Source: Rikenellaceae bacterium (GTDB lineage Bacteria; Bacteroidota; Bacteroidia; Bacteroidales; Rikenellaceae). Taken from it: 64,000 nucleotides of DNA. Below, piece after piece: positions 1-6,826 of the stretch. The stretch lies in contig WRDF01000009.1 of NCBI GenBank assembly GCA_009783565.1, forward strand, positions 1-64,000, written 5' to 3'. The position numbers were made by a program, and so were the translations under genes. The notes under the pieces are model-generated. The model was not told the origin of the DNA. It made no database searches and saw only the letters and a list, made by a program, of their open reading frames with translations. Positions within the stretch are counted from its first letter, which is position 1. Each line of letters opens with the position of its first letter.

Positions 1-115
1 CGGTCGTCGTTGCATTGTTTTCACCGCTTTCGGCTCTTTTTTTGCCTCCGCCGCACGCGGTCGGCACGCCGGCCGCAACGGCCATAAATAAGATAAAAAG
101 AATGAAATTCTTCAT
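1..115 (-). CDS. Lipoprotein, N-terminal part only (runs off the window)
   Basis: The first 38 codons of a minus-strand gene whose remainder lies before the window. Translation from the ATG at 113-115 gives Met-Lys-Asn, a hydrophobic stretch (FILFILFMAVAAG) and then PTACGGGKK, which reads as a lipoprotein signal peptide with a Cys at about residue 21. The mature part starts charged and low in complexity, so the function cannot be told. The codons for the signal-peptide end are GC-rich and contain CGGCACGCCGG, which resembles a palindrome at 41148-41174. No recognisable start lies upstream of this ATG before the tRNA gene. Confidence 0.6.
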   Translation of the reverse strand, partial: MKNFILFILFMAVAAGVPTACGGGKKRAESGENNATTT

Positions 116-201
116 GACGGGAAATTTCTCATAACGATTAATATGCAGAACGCGCCGTACCCACAGGGAGTTACAGCGCGTTTGCTTTTGTGTGGAAAAT
201 G

Positions 202-273
202 TGGTCCCTCAGGGGATCGAACCCTGGACCCCAACATTAAGAGTGTCGTGCTCTACCGGCTGAGCTAAAGGAC
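202..273 (-). tRNA. tRNA-Lys (anticodon CTT)
   Basis: The minus strand folds as a complete cloverleaf. The acceptor arm is GGTCCTT with AGGGACC, the D-stem is GCTC/GAGC, and the anticodon stem CGACA/TGTTG encloses the loop CTCTTAA, giving anticodon CTT. The T-arm is CAGGG-TTCGATC-CCCTG and the discriminator base is A. No CCA is encoded. It is a single gene preceded by a good promoter. Confidence 0.96.
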
Positions 274-320
274 CTTACTCACGCTGTGTCCGCGTTGTGT
301 CTAACAGACTTTTGCGGATG

Positions 321-351
321 CAAAGGTAGAATAAAAATTGCTTTTCACAAA
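321..351 (-). promoter_or_regulatory. Promoter of tRNA-Lys
   Basis: Reading the minus strand, a -33 box TTTG (348-351) is followed after 19 bases by the -7 box TACCTTTG (321-328). This matches the Bacteroidota consensus TTTG-N19-21-TAnnTTTG. The start of tRNA-Lys lies about 48 bases downstream. The -33 box touches the repeat that begins at 351. Confidence 0.7.
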
Positions 352-410
352 ACACGCGCGTGTGTTTTTCAGCCTTCCGGACGCGCGCGTGTTTTTTACC
401 TGCCGGATGA
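351..410. repeat. CG-alternating intergenic palindrome, tandem double copy
   Basis: Two copies of a dispersed repeat lie head to tail. The first has core ACACGCGCGTGT followed by a T-run and AGCCTTCCGG. The second has ACGCGCGCGTGT, a T-run and CCTGCCGG. The same core-plus-CCGG arrangement recurs at 3934, 40630, 42885 and 54453, and core-only copies occur at 22446 and 30971. The core alternates purine and pyrimidine. It sits between tRNA-Lys and the end of the mmd operon and could terminate transcription from the operon. Confidence 0.7.
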
Positions 411-455
411 TCGCTTTTCAGTGTCTTTTATGGATACAGACCGCGCACCCGTGCA

Positions 456-893
456 TTATTTTATCGACAGCAATACATCGCCTTCGAGCACCGGATCGCC
501 TTTGCGGGCGGTGATACGTTCGATCACTCCGTCGCGGTCGGCCTCGATGTTGTTCTCCATTTTCATGGCTTCGAGGATCATTACCGTCTGCCCCGCCTTG
601 ACCTCATCGCCCTCCTTCACCCGAACGTCGAGAATAACGCCCGGCAGAGGTGATTTCAGCTGCGTAGCCGTTCCCGAATGACTCGTAGGCTTCACCACAG
701 GCTCGGTAGACTGCATAGCCGGGGGTTGCTGGATACCTTTGCTCACCGCTCGCGTGGGGACGGTCTTGATGCCCTCGACCTCGACTTCATACTCCGTGCC
801 GTTCACCGAAAGGCTCGCCACGTTGTTTTTCACCGATTTTATATAGACGCTGTACTCCGTGCCGCCTATCTTGAAATTATATTCTTTCATCAC
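456..893 (-). CDS. mmdC: Biotin carboxyl carrier subunit of methylmalonyl-CoA decarboxylase / propionyl-CoA carboxylase
   Basis: This 145-residue protein carries the biotin that shuttles CO2 between the carboxyltransferase MmdA and its partner subunit. Residues 80-145 form a biotinyl/lipoyl domain with the signature EAMKMEN, so Lys111 is the predicted biotinylation site. Residues 45-80 are a Pro/Thr/Ser-rich flexible linker, and residues 1-42 form a small beta-rich domain usual for these carriers. It is the last gene of the operon, three bases after the OadG-like gene. Whether the complex works as a decarboxylase (sodium pump) or a carboxylase cannot be decided here, because the membrane beta subunit is not in the window. 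Confidence 0.9.
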   Translation of the reverse strand: MMKEYNFKIGGTEYSVYIKSVKNNVASLSVNGTEYEVEVEGIKTVPTRAVSKGIQQPPAMQSTEPVVKPTSHSGTATQLKSPLPGVILDVRVKEGDEVKAGQTVMILEAMKMENNIEADRDGVIERITARKGDPVLEGDVLLSIK

Positions 894-896
894 TGT

Positions 897-1151
897 TTAT
901 CTTCTGTTTGGTATTTGTCGCAGACCGTAGATCTTCGAACTCCATGGTGAGTAGAACGTCGCCTGGCGGTTGATCGTGATTATAGTATTCTCGATGTCGT
1001 GCAGGTCTTCGGAATACTGGTACAGCGCCATCGCTATGGCCGCCAGCTCTTCGCCGAACTGCACCTTCTGAGTTTCTCTAACCGCGCCGGTTTCTTGCAT
1101 CTCGCAACTTTCGACAGCTTCCGCCGCTTTTTTCTTTTTGAACAGTCCCAT
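897..1151 (-). CDS. OadG-like small subunit of the mmd complex, without a membrane segment
   Basis: An 84-residue protein between mmdA and the biotin carrier, the position of the gamma/delta (OadG-like) subunit of sodium-pumping decarboxylases. Its C-terminal half (about residues 45-84) is a helix followed by a conserved-looking YSPWSSKIYGLRQ tail. The N-terminus is Lys-rich (MGLFKKKK) and acidic after that, and I see no transmembrane helix, unlike classical OadG. Its ATG overlaps the mmdA stop by one base (TAATG), so translation is probably coupled. The family assignment rests on position and the C-terminal tail, so it is an inference. Confidence 0.65.
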   Translation of the reverse strand: MGLFKKKKAAEAVESCEMQETGAVRETQKVQFGEELAAIAMALYQYSEDLHDIENTIITINRQATFYSPWSSKIYGLRQIPNRR

Positions 1152-2713
1152 TACAAAGGCATATTATCGTGTTTCTTCGGCGGATTCACCAGCTTCTTGT
1201 TGCGCAGCGATTCCAGCGCCCGGATTACGCGGAAGCGCGTGTTGCGCGGCTCGATCACATCGTCGATGTAACCGTACTTCGCCGCATCGTAAGGATTTGC
1301 GAACGCCTTTTTATACTCCGCTTCCTTCTCGGCGATGAATTTGACGCGCTCCTCCTCGTTCTCGATTCCGATCACCTCTTTGGCAAACAGCACCTCGATA
1401 GCTCCCGATGGCCCCATCACGGCAATTTCGCCCGACGGCCACGAGTAATTTATGTCACCTCTCAGGTGCGACGATGCCATCACGCAATACGCGCCGCCAT
1501 AGGCCTTGCGCAGGATCACCGTGACTTTCGGCACGGTCGCCTCTCCGTAAGCGTACAGCAATTTCGCGCCGTGGATAATAATTCCGCCATACTCCTGCGC
1601 CGTGCCGGGCAGGAATCCCGGTACATCGACAAACGTCACGATAGGAATATTGAACGCATCGCAAAACCGCACGAAGCGCGCCGCTTTACGCGAGGCGTTA
1701 ATATCGAGCACCCCTGCCAAGAACTTCGGCTGATTGGCAATAATCCCCACGCTCTGACCGTTGAATCGCGCAAAACACGTCACGATATTCGGCGCATAAA
1801 GTTTCTGCGATTCGAGATATTCGCCGTTATCGACAACTGCCCGTATCACGTCCAGCACGTCGTAGGGCTTGTTCGGATTATCGGGAATTATTTCGTTCAG
1901 CGAATTCTCCAACCGTGCGATCGAATCGGTGCACACCGCCAGCGGAGCATCTTCAAGATTATTCTGCGGCATGTAGCTCAGCAACTTGCGGATTTCCGTC
2001 ATTCCCTCTTCCTCTGTATCCACCACGAAATGCGCCACGCCCGATTTGGTCGAGTGGATGCTCGCGCCGCCCAACTGCTCCTGGTTCACCACCTCGCCCG
2101 TCACGGTCTTTACCACCTTCGGCCCCGTCACGAACATATAGCTTGTCCCCTTGCTCATCAGGATAAAATCCGTAAGCGCCGGAGAATATACCGCACCGCC
2201 CGCGCACGGCCCGAACACTGCCGAAATCTGGGGAACTACGCCCGACGCCAGAATGTTGCGCTGAAAAATCTCCGTGTAGCCCGCCAGAGCGTTGATTCCT
2301 TCCTGAATCCTCGCACCGCCCGAATCGTTGATGCCGATCACCGGCGCTCCGTTCTTCATCGCCATGTCCATCACCTTGCAAATCTTGTTTGCAAAAGTCT
2401 CCGACAGCGATCCGCCGAACACCGTGAAATCCTGCGAGAAGACATACACCAGCCGCCCGTCGATAGTCCCGTAGCCCGTCACCACGCCGTCGCCGTAATA
2501 ATTCTCGTCCTCGATGCCGAAGTTATGACTGCGGTGTTTCACGAACATGTCGAACTCCTCGAAGCTCCCCTCGTCGAGCAGCATCGCGATTCTTTCGCGG
2601 GCCGTGTACTTGCCTTTGGCGTGTTGCGAATCGATACGCTTCTGACCTCCGCCGAGCCTTGCCTGCTCCCGCAGCGAGAGCAGTTCTTTGATTTTTTCCT
2701 GAAAGTCGCTCAT
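1151..2713 (-). CDS. mmdA: Methylmalonyl-CoA decarboxylase / propionyl-CoA carboxylase, carboxyltransferase subunit
   Basis: A 520-residue carboxyltransferase of the usual family length. It transfers CO2 between (S)-methylmalonyl-CoA/propionyl-CoA and biotin on the carrier protein. It has the N-terminal crotonase-type half with SGGARIQEG (near 130) and [14 protein letters not shown] (near 168), and a C-terminal half with [16 protein letters not shown] and AYGGAYCVM, which form the CoA and biotin pockets. The operon includes mce, so the pair links succinate to propionate through methylmalonyl-CoA. The gene is long, GC-rich and strongly codon-biased, which leaves a 522-codon open frame on the opposite strand that I reject as a shadow. 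Confidence 0.95.
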   Translation of the reverse strand: MSDFQEKIKELLSLREQARLGGGQKRIDSQHAKGKYTARERIAMLLDEGSFEEFDMFVKHRSHNFGIEDENYYGDGVVTGYGTIDGRLVYVFSQDFTVFGGSLSETFANKICKVMDMAMKNGAPVIGINDSGGARIQEGINALAGYTEIFQRNILASGVVPQISAVFGPCAGGAVYSPALTDFILMSKGTSYMFVTGPKVVKTVTGEVVNQEQLGGASIHSTKSGVAHFVVDTEEEGMTEIRKLLSYMPQNNLEDAPLAVCTDSIARLENSLNEIIPDNPNKPYDVLDVIRAVVDNGEYLESQKLYAPNIVTCFARFNGQSVGIIANQPKFLAGVLDINASRKAARFVRFCDAFNIPIVTFVDVPGFLPGTAQEYGGIIIHGAKLLYAYGEATVPKVTVILRKAYGGAYCVMASSHLRGDINYSWPSGEIAVMGPSGAIEVLFAKEVIGIENEEERVKFIAEKEAEYKKAFANPYDAAKYGYIDDVIEPRNTRFRVIRALESLRNKKLVNPPKKHDNMPL

Positions 2714-2744
2714 TTGTTTATTGTGTGTGTTTTATAGTTTTCCT

Positions 2745-3275
2745 TTACTGTTTATATCCTATCGGTTTGCGTGGCTTACTGCCGGAAAGCTGCCTGTCCA
2801 TCGCGAGTTGCGCCAGCGCATGGTAAACATCGTCGAATTTGCCCTCCGTCTCCTCGATAAACTCGTCTAACAACTGCCGAATTTCTTTGTTCTCCAAGGC
2901 CAGTTGCTTTATTTCGACCGATGTCATCGCAAGTTGGCGCATAACCACAAACGCTCGCATGATCGAGATATTAACCTCGATCGCCCGATCGCTTTTCAAA
3001 ACGCCGGAAAGCATCGCTACACCCTGCTCGGTGAAAGCGAAAGGCAATTTACGAACACCACCCCAACTTGATGTCACAATTTGTGACATCAAGTTAGCAA
3101 CTTCCTCATTAGTAAGCTGAAACATAAAATCAGACAGGAAGCGCTTTATGTTACGTTTGACTGCTTGGTTCAGTGCTCCGGTCTTTACCTCATACATAGC
3201 GGCGAGATCGAAGTCCAGCATCACACGTTGCCCGCGTATCTCGTAAATCATGTTTTGAATTAATTGTAAATCCAT
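2745..3275 (-). CDS. ORF6N-domain DNA-binding protein
   Basis: A 176-residue protein whose first 90 residues match the ORF6N domain (IYEIRGQRVMLDFDLAAMYEV, then NQAVKRNIKRFLSDFMFQL). This family is found in phage antirepressor-type proteins and as stand-alone chromosomal genes. The middle has FTEQGVAMLSGVLKSDRAIEVNISIMRAFV, typical of these proteins, and the C-terminal 50 residues are a predicted coiled helix. It sits between mce and mmdA on the same strand with short gaps (17 and 31 bases), so it is probably co-transcribed. Its role there is unknown. It may be a mobile cargo gene that settled in the operon or a local regulator. Confidence 0.85.
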   Translation of the reverse strand: MDLQLIQNMIYEIRGQRVMLDFDLAAMYEVKTGALNQAVKRNIKRFLSDFMFQLTNEEVANLMSQIVTSSWGGVRKLPFAFTEQGVAMLSGVLKSDRAIEVNISIMRAFVVMRQLAMTSVEIKQLALENKEIRQLLDEFIEETEGKFDDVYHALAQLAMDRQLSGSKPRKPIGYKQ

Positions 3276-3292
3276 CTATAACACGTTGCGCC

Positions 3293-3700
3293 CTAATTTT
3301 TATCCTCGCAGAACTCGGTTAGTACGCCGCCGGTCGATTTCGGATGCAGGAATGCGATGGTCATCCCTTCCGCTCCCTTGCGCGGCTCTTTGTCGATAAG
3401 GCGTACGCCCTTCTCTTCGGCCTCCGTCAATGCGCTCTCGATATTCTCCACGGCAAACGCCAGATGATGGAAGCCCTCGCCGCGCGTCTCGATAAATTTC
3501 GCTACGGTACTTTCGGGTGAAGTGGCTTCCAGAAGTTCGATTTTAGCATCGCCGACTTTGAAAAATGCCGTGCGGACTTTCTGGTCTGCAACCTCTTCTA
3601 TTTTGTAACATTTCAGTCCCAATATGTTTTCCCAATAGGGTATTGCCTCGTCGAGGCTGCGCACGGCGATGCCGATGTGTTCGATGTGAGTGACTTTCAT
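3293..3700 (-). CDS. mce: Methylmalonyl-CoA epimerase
   Basis: A 135-residue protein of the glyoxalase/vicinal-oxygen-chelate fold that interconverts (R)- and (S)-methylmalonyl-CoA. Residues 1-12 ([13 protein letters not shown]) hold the first metal ligand His, and [10 protein letters not shown] near residue 77 holds a second. A third ligand, Glu, lies in the C-terminal TEFCE stretch. The length is normal for the family. It is the first gene of the operon leading to mmdA, which makes the substrate link direct: the epimerase supplies the (S)-isomer used by the carboxyltransferase. A -7 box (3763-3770) lies upstream. Confidence 0.95.
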   Translation of the reverse strand: MKVTHIEHIGIAVRSLDEAIPYWENILGLKCYKIEEVADQKVRTAFFKVGDAKIELLEATSPESTVAKFIETRGEGFHHLAFAVENIESALTEAEEKGVRLIDKEPRKGAEGMTIAFLHPKSTGGVLTEFCEDKN

Positions 3701-3762
3701 GGTTTCGGACAGCTATTATTTTGATTTTTAATCAGTTATCACCTCTGCTGAAAGAGCATCCG

Positions 3763-3770
3763 CAAAATTA
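3763..3770 (-). promoter_or_regulatory. -7 promoter box of the mce-mmd operon
   Basis: The minus strand reads TAATTTTG, a match to TAnnTTTG, about 63 bases before the mce start. I see only a weak -33 element, so confidence is moderate. Confidence 0.45.
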
Positions 3771-3877
3771 GAAGTAATAATCGGAATCTCCGAATTTTCT
3801 TCGCGCTTTTTGTGTAATTTTATTTTCGCCGGATTTTCAAGTTCGAAAAACCATAGGGAAAAATATGAAACTCACCG

Positions 3878-3921
3878 AAAAACAAGGAGCGGAAAGCCTA
3901 CACCCTCCGCTACTTGTTTTT
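3878..3921. terminator. Bidirectional intrinsic terminator after batE
   Basis: AAAAACAAG with AGCGGA pairs with TCCGCT and CTTGTTTTT across a 12-base loop. There is one unpaired base on each side of the stem. Both strands end in a T-run. It lies about 50 bases after the batE stop and faces the upstream end of the mce operon, so it can separate the two units. Confidence 0.75.
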
Positions 3922-3933
3922 CTGCAATAGCTG

Positions 3934-3966
3934 TCTTCCGGCAGGCCGGAAACACACGCGTGTGCG
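3934..3966. repeat. CG-alternating intergenic palindrome, single copy
   Basis: CTTCCGGCAGGCCGGAAA is followed directly by ACACACGCGTGTG. This is the same two-part unit as at 351, in the opposite orientation. It ends three bases before the batE stop codon. Confidence 0.7.
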
Positions 3967-3968
3967 CC

Positions 3969-4748
3969 CTATCGGATTATTTCGATTGCCGTTGCGATGA
4001 TCCAGCCTTTGTGACCGTTGGCGGTTTCGATTTCGTACCACTCGCCGAGCGACGAGGTGATATTTACCTTCGTTCCTTCGTGTAGTATAAAAATATCTTT
4101 ACTCGCACCGTCGGGCGAGCTTTTCACCGGCACGGCGGTAGTCATAACGATGGCGTAAGAAGAGTGTAGTATTTCATAGCGTTCGGCGACGGAAAATCCC
4201 ACTGCAAAGAGCAGCAACGCGAGCGTGAAGAGACCGGTATAGAATCCCGCTTTACGGCGTGACAGCCGTTCGGAAAGCAGATAAACAAGCGTTGCGGCGA
4301 GTGCCAGGACAAGCAACACAAGGCTTGCAACGGCCCAGCCGTTCGACCCCATCGACGAGCGTACGGCGCGTCCCCAGCGCTTGACAGCCATTTCGGGCAA
4401 CGGATCGATCTTGTCTTTCACATACCCCATCGCGATCGCGAGGTTGTGCTTGGTATCCGCATCCGACGGACGAAGCAGCAGCGCGCGGTTGTAGAAAAGT
4501 ATGGCGCGCCCCATTTGTCCCTCCTTGAAATATGCGTTACCGAGATTATAGTAGAGCTTGTGGCTGCTGTGACCGGCATCGAGGATGGCGTTGTAGGCAC
4601 GTATAGCTGCGGCATAGTCGGCGGTCATGTATGCCTGATTGGCCTCGTCCCACAGCCGCTGTATGTCGGCTTGCGTACTCTGTGCCCCGCACACGGCAGT
4701 CGAAAGCACCGCCGCAAACATTGCTAATATTATATACAGTCGTTTCAT
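3969..4748 (-). CDS. batE: BatE: TPR and SH3-like membrane protein of the Bat aerotolerance system
   Basis: A 259-residue protein counted from the ATG at 4746-4748. An open frame continues 44 codons further upstream, but those codons lie inside batD and the residues after 4748 form a clean signal peptide (MKRLYIILAMFAAVLSTAVCGA). Residues 28-110 hold TPR repeats (AYMTADYAAAIRAYNAIL, YYNLGNAYFKEGQMGRAILFYNRAL). Two membrane helices follow at about 135-155 and 167-187, and the C-terminus is a bacterial SH3-like domain ending GHKGWI. The start lies 10 bases after the batD stop. Bat proteins are tied to oxygen and stress tolerance in Bacteroides, but the mechanism is not settled. Confidence 0.85.
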   Translation of the reverse strand: MKRLYIILAMFAAVLSTAVCGAQSTQADIQRLWDEANQAYMTADYAAAIRAYNAILDAGHSSHKLYYNLGNAYFKEGQMGRAILFYNRALLLRPSDADTKHNLAIAMGYVKDKIDPLPEMAVKRWGRAVRSSMGSNGWAVASLVLLVLALAATLVYLLSERLSRRKAGFYTGLFTLALLLFAVGFSVAERYEILHSSYAIVMTTAVPVKSSPDGASKDIFILHEGTKVNITSSLGEWYEIETANGHKGWIIATAIEIIR

Positions 4749-4758
4749 TTTCGCGTGG

Positions 4759-6603
4759 TTACCTGATTCTTCCCTCCATCCGCGAGATAATTTCCACGGC
4801 GGTTTTGTATTTTTCATGCATCGTAGACGACTCGGCGGGCGAGTACTGTGCATACTCGCACTCCGATATGAGTTCGACATAGCGGTTGGTCTCGTCGGCG
4901 GGTATGCCTCTGCGCGAAAGTTCCTCGCGCACGTTCTCCTTCGTAAGGTTGGCGGCCGGAATGTTCAGTTTGTCACCCAAGTAGCCCCATAGCGCTTTGA
5001 GCATCTCGTCGTGGAATCGGCGGCTGTTGCCTTCGGTCATAAACTCTTCGGCCGACCGCAGGCGCGCAAGAACTATCTTATTGGCTTTTTTGCCGCGCAT
5101 GAGCGCCGCGTCGCGCATCTGCGTGATGCGGCGGCGCAGGTAGAAGAATGCTGCAAAGAACAGTGCGACTATCGCCCCCGCCAGCACGAAATACAACACG
5201 CTGCACATCAGCACGCGCCCGTGCGGCCGCAGACCCGGAGCATCGTGCTTAATATAGCGTATATCACTGTCGAGCATACGCAACGGTTCTTGCGAGAGCC
5301 GTTGCGCCGTGCGTATATCGAGCATAGACATCGGGCCGCCGGTCGTGTCGGCCATCACGCTCAGGTTGAACCGCCGCGTTTCGAGTGTCGCATACTCGCC
5401 CGTCTGTGGATTGAAGTAGCTGAACTGCACCGGTTCGACCGTAAAGTCGCCCACGGCGCGCGCTATGAACGGATGCTCGAACTGCCGCGAACCGGTAATT
5501 CCTGTCGGCGAGGAACGAGTATCCTCTGTCATCTTCACGTTGTGCATTTCGAACGATGCCGGCATCTCCACCCTCGGTCCCTGCAACAGCGGAATGTTGC
5601 CCATACCGGCAATCCTTATCCGATATGTAGCGGCGGAATTTACATACATCGTCGTTTCGGGCTGCGTGGCGGTCATAGTAAAATTGCCCACCGCTCCCGA
5701 AAAGCTCGGCGGAGCGCCTGCCGGAAGTTCCCTCACCGTTATGGTCACCGGCGGCGACGACACCGTGCGGCGCGTTTCGTGAACGTCGGGCATCATCATG
5801 AAATCGTCTAAGATCGAACGGCTTTGCCGCCGCCGTATCTCGCGGATCACCATGTTCAATGTCAGCGGATCGATGGTCAGAGCGCCGCTCTGAGTGGGAT
5901 AGAGCAGATACTCGGCGACGATGAAAGTGTGGTAGACCCTCGAATTGTAGGTTTCCGTCTGCTGGCGGTATTGTTGTGTGTCTAAACTCTGCGACCAGAA
6001 ACCGTTGAATGTCGGCATTTTAGCTCCTTCATTCCCCAGATCGGCAGTGCGCGAATAGAGCTTGAACCGCACCCTAACCGGCTCGCCGCGCCATACCGTA
6101 GTCTTATCTACGACAGCGCGCAGGAACAGGTCTTCATCGGTAATTTGTCCCGCGTCTCTTTGTTGCTGCGGCCGCTCGCCGCTTTGCGGCGCGGTAGCCG
6201 TGCCGCCGCCTGTCGCGCCCTCCTCCACCACTTCGATGGGCTTCGGCTGCGACGTATATGTCCGGCCATCGACAATCGCCGTCGCCGCAGGGATCGTAAA
6301 GTTCCCCGTCTCGTGAGCGATAAGTACATAGCGGTACGTATAGACCGTTCGCTGTCCGCCGCCGTCGCTGACTACGGAATGGTGTTGTCCCGTACCGATG
6401 AGCATAAACGCATCGCCGAATTCGGGATCGATCATCCGTTGCGGCTGCGCGGCGATCCGATACTCGACAGCAAATACAGCTCCCTTTGCGACGACCGTCG
6501 GTGCGAATGTTTCGAGCCGTATTTCCTGAGCTTGCGCCTGCGCCGTGTTCGTTGCTACTGCACACAGCAACAGGACCATGTATATTATACACTTCCTGAA
6601 CAT
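4759..6603 (-). CDS. batD: BatD / oxygen-tolerance family protein
   Basis: A 614-residue protein with an N-terminal signal peptide (to about residue 26), a long beta-sandwich periplasmic part, one membrane helix at about 460-485 (VLYFVLAGAIVALFFAAFFYL) and a cytoplasmic tail of about 130 residues. The periplasmic part starts IRLETFAPTVVAKGAVFAVEYRI, typical of BatD. Length and layout fit the family. In most Bacteroidota batD follows batA, batB and batC, but here no VWA-domain gene lies upstream. The preceding gene is a metalloprotease-like gene more than 200 bases away. A near-consensus -7 box TATATTCG (6620-6627) may start the batDE transcript. Confidence 0.88.
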   Translation of the reverse strand: MFRKCIIYMVLLLCAVATNTAQAQAQEIRLETFAPTVVAKGAVFAVEYRIAAQPQRMIDPEFGDAFMLIGTGQHHSVVSDGGGQRTVYTYRYVLIAHETGNFTIPAATAIVDGRTYTSQPKPIEVVEEGATGGGTATAPQSGERPQQQRDAGQITDEDLFLRAVVDKTTVWRGEPVRVRFKLYSRTADLGNEGAKMPTFNGFWSQSLDTQQYRQQTETYNSRVYHTFIVAEYLLYPTQSGALTIDPLTLNMVIREIRRRQSRSILDDFMMMPDVHETRRTVSSPPVTITVRELPAGAPPSFSGAVGNFTMTATQPETTMYVNSAATYRIRIAGMGNIPLLQGPRVEMPASFEMHNVKMTEDTRSSPTGITGSRQFEHPFIARAVGDFTVEPVQFSYFNPQTGEYATLETRRFNLSVMADTTGGPMSMLDIRTAQRLSQEPLRMLDSDIRYIKHDAPGLRPHGRVLMCSVLYFVLAGAIVALFFAAFFYLRRRITQMRDAALMRGKKANKIVLARLRSAEEFMTEGNSRRFHDEMLKALWGYLGDKLNIPAANLTKENVREELSRRGIPADETNRYVELISECEYAQYSPAESSTMHEKYKTAVEIISRMEGRIR

Positions 6604-6630
6604 ACCTGACTATATACCGCGAATATACGA

Positions 6631-6655
6631 AAAAAACGGATGACCGCATCCGTTT
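6631..6655 (-). terminator. Intrinsic terminator upstream of batD
   Basis: On the minus strand AAACGGATG pairs with CATCCGTTT across a 4-base loop and runs into seven T. It would stop transcripts that pass the big palindrome before they reach batD. A short transcript could start near a -7-like TATATTTC at 6737-6744 and end here. Confidence 0.65.
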
Positions 6656-6756
6656 ATTATGTCGTTTATAACCGGGGGAAGAAATCGCGCAACACTGAAA
6701 ACAAAACTCGGGGAAATAATTAATCGCCAAAAGAACGAAATATAGCATGATAGACA

Positions 6757-6826
6757 AGGGTATGTTAGCAATTAAAAACCATGTCCGTATTAATACGGAC
6801 ATGGTTTTTAATTGCTAACATACCCT
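6757..6826. repeat. Perfect 70-bp palindrome, probable bidirectional terminator
   Basis: Every base from 6757 to 6791 is complementary to 6792-6826, with no loop. The inner part reads AAAAACC-ATGTCCGTATT and its complement, so each strand has a GC stem flanked by an A-run and a T-run, like an intrinsic terminator. The outer arms add GGGTATGTTAGCAATT. Its right edge overlaps the last codon (TAG, 6825-6827) of the metalloprotease-like gene. Confidence 0.85.

Noticed and set aside
351-410. CRISPR-like direct repeat at 351-410
   Set aside because: Only two units, no spacers of constant length and no cas genes in the window. The unit is palindromic and dispersed.
1169-2737. 522-codon open frame antisense to mmdA
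   Set aside because: Arg/His-rich translation without any recognisable domain, fully overlapping a strongly conserved gene. GC-rich codon bias leaves such frames open by chance.
3810-4085. 91-codon plus-strand frame across the batE end and the repeat
   Set aside because: It crosses a terminator and a repeat and overlaps the batE C-terminus. No family likeness.
4749-4880. N-terminal extension of BatE by 44 codons
   Set aside because: Those codons lie within batD, and a complete signal peptide starts at 4748.
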